Source of the DNA: Chrysogorgia sp. JL179-B06 | Taxonomy: Eukaryota; Cnidaria; Anthozoa; Scleralcyonacea; Chrysogorgiidae | Assembly (NCBI GenBank): GCA_035772405.1 | Contig: JAYKKM010000381.1 | Span: forward strand, 1,176,001 to 1,240,000 | Direction of reading: 5' to 3' | Length of the DNA stretch: 64,000 bases | Notes under the pieces: model-generated | Seen by the model: only the letters and a program-made list of their open reading frames with translations | What the model was told of the DNA's origin: nothing | Databases searched by the model: none | Made by a program: the position numbers and the translations under genes | Shown here: positions 57,633 through 64,000 of the stretch, piece by piece | How positions within the stretch are numbered: the stretch's first letter is position 1 | Layout of the letters: each line of letters begins with the position of its first letter

Positions 57633-57847
57633 GAACTGGATATAAGAACTCGCAATGTTCGAACTTGGGTCTGTGGGATGATTTTGAGGTTTGGGAATGA
57701 ATACGTTTCGTGTCGGGTCTAGTCCTTTAGCAGATGGTCTTTCTTGAACATGGTTGCTGGTCGGTGGTTGTTGTGGGCTAATGACAGGGTTGGATAAACC
57801 AGGAGGGGGCGAATAGTTGATGTTAGGTTCTTCGAAATGTTGCGAGT

Positions 57848-58888
57848 TTATACATAGCGCTGAACTCTTTCGACCGGATCTTCTTGGGGCAAGTGAAGGT
57901 GTTCGGATTCTTGATTGTCTACGAGGCTCAGTTCATTGTCGATGGCCTGAGCTTTAGCTACGGCGACTGCAGCTTCCTCTTCCAATCGCAAACTTTCCAT
58001 TCGGGCCTTTTCTTCCAGCTTCTTTTGGGCCAGCGCGAGTTCTTGTTGTTGTATTTCAAATGCGGACTGCGACTCACGCAATGATCGCCATTTTTGCATT
58101 TGTATTTTCTTTAGCGCCACTGTGGCTTCGGCTCTAGCTAGCGCTCGAGCTACAGTAGAGGATGCTGTGGAGCGACGGGAACTACGGGAACGGTTGGAGT
58201 TAATTTCTATCAAAAGTTCCTTTTTACGTTCATTTGCCTCATTCATGGCTGTTTGAACGTACTGATTGTGATGATTTCTTTGTTTTTGCAATGTTTCGTA
58301 TTCCTTTTGGTGTTGTGGATCACTGAGGCCAGCGAGAAGCTCCAAAAATGATAAAGAAATGGCGTGGTACTGGTGAAAGCACGAAAGTACTTCTGAAGTA
58401 TGCGATTTTATTTGTTCTACGGAATCGGGTGCTTCCTGTAGTTTAGTTACAGCGCTTGCCGTATTTCGCCATAATTTTTCTAGTTTTGCTTGATATGACT
58501 GAATTCTGTTCTCAATGGACTTCTCCGAAGGTTTTGCTGATCTTTTTGGCCGTGTAGATGGCTCGTTAGTCGAGACAGACAATGTATTTTCGGCTAATTC
58601 TGGGATTATCCCGACCGAACTGGCCTTGTTTATGTCGATTTCCCTGGATTTCTCGCCCGTATTTTCTGCTAAAAGTACGTCTAGTGATCCTACCTCTTGG
58701 TTGTCGACGGTAGGGTGATTTATCGCTGAACTGTCCGTTGTAAATTGAACGTTTTCGTCGGTATTCGAGGACATATCTGCAGCGGTTTCGTCCATGCTAG
58801 AGACGATTGTCTTCGGGTTCTCGATGTTTACACGCCGTAAGAGTGACTCTTTTTTACTGTTCTGTTCCTTCGGGTATAGCACGAACAC
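57848..58888 (-). CDS. BEL/Pao gag N-terminal coiled-coil part
   Basis: 346 codons on the minus strand. The start Met lies within the 5' LTR. The first half is low-complexity and polar. A basic stretch (IENRIQSYQAKLEKLWR) and a long Ala/Glu/Gln-rich coiled coil (about 225-325: LARAEATVALKKIQMQKWRS and QQQELALAQKKLEEKARMES) follow, typical of the N-terminus of Pao gag polyproteins. It ends in a stop just before the next frame, which is shifted by one base, so gag is split either by mutation or by programmed frameshifting; I cannot tell which. Confidence 0.65.
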   Translation of the reverse strand: MFVLYPKEQNSKKESLLRRVNIENPKTIVSSMDETAADMSSNTDENVQFTTDSSAINHPTVDNQEVGSLDVLLAENTGEKSREIDINKASSVGIIPELAENTLSVSTNEPSTRPKRSAKPSEKSIENRIQSYQAKLEKLWRNTASAVTKLQEAPDSVEQIKSHTSEVLSCFHQYHAISLSFLELLAGLSDPQHQKEYETLQKQRNHHNQYVQTAMNEANERKKELLIEINSNRSRSSRRSTASSTVARALARAEATVALKKIQMQKWRSLRESQSAFEIQQQELALAQKKLEEKARMESLRLEEEAAVAVAKAQAIDNELSLVDNQESEHLHLPQEDPVERVQRYV

Positions 58889-59103
58889 CGGGACCCTTCA
58901 ACATCAGTATTACATATGTCAAATGGAATAAGACGCTTTTATTCGTATTCAACTGTTTTGTAAAAAAAGAATGCTCACCCAGACGTGAGAAACGAGTTCC
59001 AACAACGAACTTCCCCCAACCCCCCTGACTAACGAATAAAGGATGATGTGGTCTGGCTAAAAATATGAAAGATGTCTATGAGGGAGCCTTAGTGGCCAGA
59101 ACA
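58858..59103 (-). repeat. BEL/Pao 5' LTR
   Basis: Same ends as the 3' LTR (TGTTCTGTTCC...GGCCAGAACA) but 44 bp shorter. No matching target duplication: TAATA precedes the left LTR and TTTAC follows this one. The flanks belong to unrelated sequences (block F and a LINE), suggesting recombination after insertion. The sequence just inside does not start with the expected TGG of a primer-binding site. Confidence 0.85.
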
Positions 59104-59109
59104 TTTACC

Positions 59110-59334
59110 TCAAACGCATTATGATGAACATTGAGAATTGTTTATCAGATATTAACAATTGGATGACTGAACAAACTAAAATTAAATAAGCAAAAAACTG
59201 AATTACTCTACTTCTATTCCAAGCATAGCCCCCAAAAGACCTTAACTCCCCTCCGATTTGGACCCGACCTCATTCAACCATCTAATTCCGCAAGAAGTAT
59301 TGGCGTTATTTTTGATAACACTATGTCGATGCAG
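59110..59334 (+). pseudogene. LINE reverse transcriptase fragment (thumb region)
   Basis: One frame reads NIENCLSDINNWMTEQTKIK, then after a small frameshift TELLYFYSKHSP and NSARSIGVIFDNTMSM. This pattern (DI-x-x-WM, T-E-x-L, S-A-R-x-x-GVIFD) is the region after the FADD box in CR1/L2/jockey LINEs. It is cut at 59334 by CAGGGGCGGATCCAGAG, a typical DNA-transposon end. Confidence 0.65.
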
Positions 59335-59666
59335 GGGCGGATCCAGAGGGAGCCACGGTCAGATTTTCCTAATTAAATAATTAAAACTAATTACTACTTG
59401 GTTATAATTTAATAATAATAATGATAATGATAATAATAATGTTAAACACATTGATGAATTCTCGAAATCATTTATTTCGAGAAAGTTGTAAGCATCACTA
59501 GCCAATTGCTAGCGCCGCGGAAAGCAATATTTACGGTCTAAATGAGCCCGCAATCACCTCCGGGCAGCTGCGAAGGCCGAGGTGATGTCGAGTGTGATGC
59601 CGACAGTTCAGCGAACCCGGAGCCACTGTTAGAAATGGCCGGTGCCACGGTTCCGATCAGGCCTTG

Positions 59667-59758
59667 TCCCAAATATAGTCATTTCACCGGTGCCCTCTCC
59701 CAAATATAGGCATTTCACCGGTGCTCTGCTCCCAAATATAGGCATTTCACCGGTGCCA
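59667..59758. repeat. 31-bp tandem repeat x3
   Basis: Three units of TCCCAAATATAGGCATTTCA followed by CCGGTGC and a short spacer. A hairpin of AGCCTGCTCGC/GCGAGCAGGCT follows at 59776-59807. Confidence 0.9.
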
Positions 59759-59809
59759 TTGTTAACATTTAGCCTCTAGCCTGCTCGCTTCCCAGGCTGC
59801 GAGCAGGCT

Positions 59810-60800
59810 AATAATATAGTTCTTCATGTTTATCGACAAAAATGGCTGGTCACAGCGACTGTCTCGGCGTCCTGAATAAATGCCATGCATATATTAATAT
59901 ATACATATCTAATAGTGTTTTAATGTAAATTATGTAACATGTTCATTGGGGATAACACAATTGTTTATTGTTGGCCAGTGCAAGTTATTAATAGAATGAA
60001 TAATAAATATACATAACCATTCGACTCGACAAGTATTAATTATAATTATACACTAGTCGAGTAGCACTGCTGTTTGGTTGCTTATAAGGTATTTTTCATC
60101 GTTATACTTATTTACAAAAACATTTATCAATTTGAACAAATATCGAATAAAACTGAATAATATATCCTTAGTCAGATGTAACACATTATATTCTTATACA
60201 ATGTAATGAAATAATAGTACTAAAAATACTTACTTAGTTGCTTGAACACTATTCAGCTAAAGCACTCGTATTAAATAATTGATATATATTTCTAAATGTA
60301 AATACAATGATCGATGTTCTAATGTGACCTACTGTGATCTCAATATTGAGATAAGTCAATTACTGTACATTTAGGTAAGTCAATTACTGTACATGTAGCC
60401 ATGTAGCCATGTAACAAATTATTCAATCTTATTGTGTTACATGCAGCACCTGTATGCATTGTATTTATATTGACGTGTAGCTCTGTAATGCATGATTACA
60501 GTAGTTATATATATTATATGCTCAAATAAAAGTATAAATAATCTAATGTTTACTTAAAAAATAGGCTTACATTTGTAAGCATAGCTAAGATTTATTTATA
60601 TTATTTATCCTGATGGAGTATACGGTTACTGGGACTTGCATTGCTGAATGTACATCGGGATATAAACTTAAACATTGATGCTGTCATTAACCGTTTTGCG
60701 ATGAAACATCCGCGAAGGATGATGTTAGCAAATATTTTAAACACTGATTAAAGTATAAGGAAGTTTCTAGAAAAGTATAAGGAAGTGTACATAACATTTG
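59810..60800. other. AT-rich interval without recognised genes
   Basis: No frame, family or duplicate elsewhere in the window is recognised. Confidence 0.4.
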
Positions 60801-61096
60801 AACTGTCTATTTCGCTGGTTTGGTGGTCAACCTCCACATCTATAAACATTTTTAACTGTCTATTTTGCTGGTTTGGTGGTCAACCTACACATCTATAAAT
60901 ATTTTTAACTGTCTATTTTGCTAGTTTGGTGGTCAACCTACACATCTATCTACATTTTAACTGTCAATTTTGCTTGGTTTGGTGGTCAACATACACATCT
61001 ATAAACATTTTTAACTGTCTATTTTGCTGGGTTGGTGGTCAACCTCCATATCTATCTACATTTTTAACAGTCTATTTTGCTGGTTTGGTGGTCAAA
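60801..61096. repeat. 53-bp minisatellite, about 6 units
   Basis: Repeats start at 60801, 60854, 60907, 60959, 61013 and 61066, with core AACTGTCTATTTTGCTGGTT and TGGTGGTCAACCT. The open frame through it is a by-product. Confidence 0.92.
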
Positions 61097-61249
61097 CCTT
61101 TCGAACTGCATTGGCATCCCCATCGTATTGTACACTATGTTGGTTTTGGTTGTCGTTACGATTTTATTTCTGGGAGGGTGATTATTAAATAGATTTTTTT
61201 GTTTTGAACAAAAAAAACTATTTAAAAAGTATTTGCCTAGGTATACTGT

Positions 61250-61380
61250 ACAGTAGACTCATAATGAAGATTGGAAAGATGCAAAGGATTGACGTTGACG
61301 GATTCATTCTTACGATGCTTCTAACCGCCTAGAGCAGACCTGGATAGGCGCTATACAAATAAATATTATTATTATCCATG
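61250..61380 (+). mobile_element. LINE 3' tail
   Basis: CTAACCGCCTAGAGCAGACC followed by TGGATAGGCGCTATACAAAT and an AATATTATTATTAT tail is the usual 3' end of CR1/L2-like LINEs. The protein-coding part is absent. Confidence 0.5.
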
Positions 61381-61533
61381 TATACCAGTGATTAACCCTA
61401 ATCCTACAGTAACCATTACAACATACAGTACACATGGCTAAACCTAACCAAAACAGTTATGTGGACCCAATGTGAAGTAGCATCCTTTGCGCTGACCAAA
61501 AGGATTGTGGCATCTGGAAACTAGTTTTTATTG

Positions 61534-61676
61534 AATAGAGATTTCAATGAGGAAAAACACCTTACTTTATATAGGTAATTTGGTACTGTTCATACTTCAG
61601 TGTAATCAATAGAGATTTCAATGAGGAAAAACACCTTACTTTATATAGGTAATTTGGTACTGTTCATACTTCAGCG
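61534..61676. repeat. 74-bp direct tandem duplication
   Basis: AATAGAGATTTCAATGAGGA through TGTTCATACTTCAG occurs twice back to back, virtually identical, indicating a recent duplication. Confidence 0.92.
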
Positions 61677-62495
61677 TGAATGTAAAACTGTATTAATAAC
61701 AACAGATGAATATTTGGAACGAGTGAAGATTTGAAAGTCATAGAAATCTCGTTTAATTGTATCGTGAATACACAAATAATATATTCGTAATTCTAGATTG
61801 AGTATTTAAAACGGGTTAAAGTGCCACGACGATCACATTTTTACCTATCGATATTTTTACGTATTTATAAAGCAGAGCTGCTAAATATTACTCGGTCGAA
61901 ACCGTTTTGCGATTAGACGATGGCAAGTATTATTTTTCTTACTCCGAATCTGGAGTTGTTATGTCCGCCATTAATCGTTCATGTTCCTGACCAGCGTAAC
62001 GAAGTGACGTCAGATTCTCAACGCGAAGACTCCACGTGGCTAATTCTCCAAGTAAATCAAGGTCGTTTTTTCAAATTCTTCGTCTGAAAGGCTGACATTT
62101 CATCCACTTCTCGAAAAAACAAGAAAACAAATAATCTCGACCGAAATTGAGGCGTAGCATTGAGAATCTGACGTCACAACCAATATTACCTTTTGAAATT
62201 GCGGGCTCACTTGGAACACGTTTTTAGTAATGTGGGCTAAATAATAGTGATTTCAGAGCTCAAAATACTTACTTCAAAATACCATTTTTTTGTTTTTTTT
62301 TACATCGATGATCACTTCGACCCTGAAATACTATTCTATGCTAAAGAAAATCTAAAAGACGGGGGTGAATTATCATCGTAGTGCTACTTTAAGTTTCATA
62401 TAAATCCCGAAATGACGTCACATAGAATATCGGTAATTAATAAAATTCGAAATCAAAATCAGCTGTTATTTCTAAAATAAAGTATTATCGTAAGA

Positions 62496-62560
62496 GTTAG
62501 GTGTCGGATTAGGATTAGGGTTGGTTAGGGTTAGGATTAGTGTTAGGTTTGGGGTTGGAC
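62496..62560. repeat. Interstitial telomere-like (TTAGGG) repeats
   Basis: Degenerate run of TTAGGG, TTAGGA, TTAGTG and TTGGGG-like hexamers. TTAGGG is the ancestral animal telomere repeat. Short and degenerate, so an internal relic and not a chromosome end. Confidence 0.75.
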
Positions 62561-62782
62561 TATGTACTTATATGAAACATCAGCCATTAAAACGCAATCC
62601 CAGATTGAGTTTCTAGGTCCGCTAACCAGACCTCGAAAAGTACTTGGATAATTAAACCCTGTACCATGGTAATACAATCCAGACAATTTTGGGTCACAGC
62701 TGAGACTTTCTATGGTATCTTTTCCAAGGTTATTGCAGTTCCCTTCCTGACACCACCTCTGCCACACACGTTTCATAACAAA
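62543..62782 (-). CDS. Possible exon of an unrecognised host gene
   Basis: An open frame of about 78 codons on the minus strand contains VWQRWCQEGNC, DPKLSGLYYHGTGFNYPS and NSIWDCVLMADVSY, with several Cys and Trp and normal-looking composition. It follows a good 3' splice-acceptor sequence (TTTCATTTCCAG, complement of 62783-62794). The downstream end overlaps telomere-like repeats, so a donor near 62560-62570 (AAGTACAT) is possible. The Cys pattern could fit a secreted or surface protein, but I recognise no family. Confidence 0.25.
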   Translation of the reverse strand, partial: FVMKRVWQRWCQEGNCNNLGKDTIESLSCDPKLSGLYYHGTGFNYPSTFRGLVSGPRNSIWDCVLMADVSYKYIVQPQT

Positions 62783-62957
62783 CTGGAAATGAAAGTGAGT
62801 TCAATGGGGATTATGCAATATTAGAGCTATAATAATAAGAAAAAATATGAAAGCTGCTAGCCTATTCCCCTGCATATATAAAGCGCATGCGCCCATTATC
62901 CGGATATTAGCGCATGCGCCTTCATCGTATGATACAGCTGGGTTGCGCTTATATGCC

Positions 62958-62977
62958 GGGGGGGGGGGGGGGGGGGG
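62958..62977. repeat. Poly-G run of 20
   Basis: Twenty consecutive G immediately before a LINE fragment. Such runs are prone to length errors; other runs are at 20597 (G), 28340, 29168 and 50107 (C). Confidence 0.85.
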
Positions 62978-62984
62978 TTTTAAG

Positions 62985-63368
62985 TTCTCAAGAGAGCAAA
63001 GCCAATAAAATGCTGGGCTTCATTCGTCGCATTATTGTTAGAGATAGATGTCTTCTTCCTACTATGAAGTCTCTGTATATTTCATTTGTACGGTCGCACC
63101 TTGAATATGCCTCCGAGGTCTGGAATCCTAAATCAGTTACCATAATCAAGCTAATTGAGAGAGTGCAGAGACATGCTACACTTATTTTGCTGCCAGATCT
63201 GGAATACTCTGAACGCCTACGAAAATTGGATATTCTTCCCCTGATCTATCGTAGAGAGCTCAAGGACCTAACCACTTTTTACAAGTTGAAAACAGGTCTC
63301 TATAATTACAACATTGACTCCTACGTGGAATTTTGTTCAGACTCCAGGTTAAGATCATTCGCGATTTA
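62985..63368 (+). pseudogene. LINE reverse transcriptase C-terminal fragment, copy a
   Basis: Frame with ESKANKMLGFIRRIIVRDR, LYISFVRSHLEYASEVWNP, and LLPDLEYSERLRKLDILPLI followed by YRREL. This is the region following the reverse transcriptase core of jockey/CR1-type LINEs. It ends at a stop at 63367-63369 after RLRSFAI, where it leaves homology to copy b. No catalytic FADD box is present. Confidence 0.75.
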
Positions 63369-63460
63369 GTGAGACATTTAAACGAGAGTTTTCATATAGT
63401 AACACTGTATTCAAGTTTATATTCGTGTTTACTTTTGTACGTTTGGCATTCATATGTATA

Positions 63461-63490
63461 CTGCTGAGCACCTGCTGAGCACCTGCTGAG
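63461..63490. repeat. 11-bp tandem repeat (CTGCTGAGCAC) x3
   Basis: Nearly three units of the same 11-mer as at 3228, 24970 and 40487. Located between two LINE pieces, at the 5' end of the second. Confidence 0.9.
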
Positions 63491-63803
63491 AGTGCTCAAG
63501 GACCTAACCACTTTTTACAAGTTGAAAACAGGTCTCTATAATTGCAACATTGACTCATACGTGGAAATTTGTTCAGATTCCAGGTTAAGATCATTCTCAC
63601 AAGGGAAACTAAAAACTCCTAAATGCAGAACTGAATTGTTTAATGCTACTTTTTTCAATAGAATCACATACTTATGGAACAACTTACCACAGAACTTAAG
63701 AACAACTAATATCAGCCTTGGTCTGTTCAAGAAGTCTTGTAAAGATCATTATAAAACGTTATCTTATGATCCTGATCGACCATATGTTTCCTGGGCTGTA
63801 TGA
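63491..63803 (+). pseudogene. LINE C-terminal fragment, copy b, running into 3' UTR
   Basis: Repeats the LKDLTTFYKLKTGLYN segment of copy a and continues to the true C-terminus: FFNRITYLWNNLPQNLRTTN and a LGLFKKSCKDHY helix, stop at 63801-63803. LWNNLP is the hallmark also seen at 11700. The region to 64000 is probably its T-rich 3' UTR. Overlap of the end of copy a with the start of copy b indicates a broken, partly duplicated insertion and not one continuous LINE. Confidence 0.75.
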
Positions 63804-64000
63804 CACTTTTGAACTTCTAAGTTTTCTTAGATTGCTGTTATGTTTTTGTTATTGTTTTAGTTGATCTTTTTTGTTTGTAATTTATTGGGTGGAATAGCTA
63901 GTATGGTTCATTTTTGTTCCTTTCTATTCTTCCTTACTGCATTTTTTTTTGTTTCTTTGTTTGTTTTCTTTTTTATATATGTCATTATTTATTGTATATG

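Noticed and set aside
53547..59103. Endogenous retrovirus
   Set aside because: Domain order and the DUF1759-type gag fit BEL/Pao; no envelope-like frame is present.
60926..61192. 88-codon hydrophobic frame
   Set aside because: Generated by the 53-bp minisatellite.
62496..62560. Chromosome end
   Set aside because: The TTAGGG-like run is short, degenerate and followed by more than 1 kb of ordinary repeats.

Overview
The window reads as animal nuclear DNA, AT-rich and dense in repeats. Only a few genuine coding stretches occur. Most of the rest is duplicated segments and transposable-element relics: several LINE families, including one with a restriction-like endonuclease (RLE); hAT, piggyBac-like, Harbinger-like and Mutator-like non-autonomous elements; a BEL/Pao element; a Ty3/gypsy remnant; and tRNA-derived SINEs. 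The RING + TRAF-zinc-finger + kelch architecture, the Crypton/ZMYM2-like relic and the LINE types fit a marine invertebrate. A cnidarian, probably an anthozoan, is my best guess, but nothing here fixes the species.

The main genes are four plus-strand paralogues of one single-exon family. Three are intact (9517-11121, 15927-17654, 31187-32833) and one is broken by a single stop codon (47163-48830). Each encodes RING (C3HC4), TRAF-type zinc fingers, a heptad-repeat coiled coil and six kelch repeats, which suggests a RING-type ubiquitin ligase with a beta-propeller for substrate recognition. Differences between paralogues fall mostly in two loop sets of the propeller (after each Gly-Gly, and in the turn before the next strand). 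In kelch proteins such as KEAP1 those loops form the binding face. The coiled coil also changes length by tandem repeats.

Layout. 1-11121: LINE and Crypton-like relics, an RLE-type LINE end, SINE and MITEs, then gene 1. 11122-15800: LINE end and gypsy gag-protease remnant. 15800-17654: gene 2. 17655-31186: downstream repeat block, then a second copy of the order seen at 1-9500, then gene 3. 32834-39640: a nested hAT/LINE/MITE complex and a sparse interval with no recognised gene. 39645-48830: a third, rearranged copy of the same order, ending in gene 4. 48975-53546: downstream block split by a CAAGACGCC-family element that is itself split by a 2.15-kb foldback element with a perfect 10-bp target duplication. 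53547-59103: a minus-strand BEL/Pao element with both LTRs and a damaged pol. 59104-64000: LINE fragments, minisatellites, telomere-like repeats and one possible exon of a host gene.

The array looks built by repeated duplication of units of about 18-22 kb, each ending in a RING-kelch gene, followed by transposon insertions and at least two small inversions. Because paralogous segments are present, several insertions can be compared with their empty sites inside this one window. All homology calls are by eye; no search, dN/dS or structure prediction was run.
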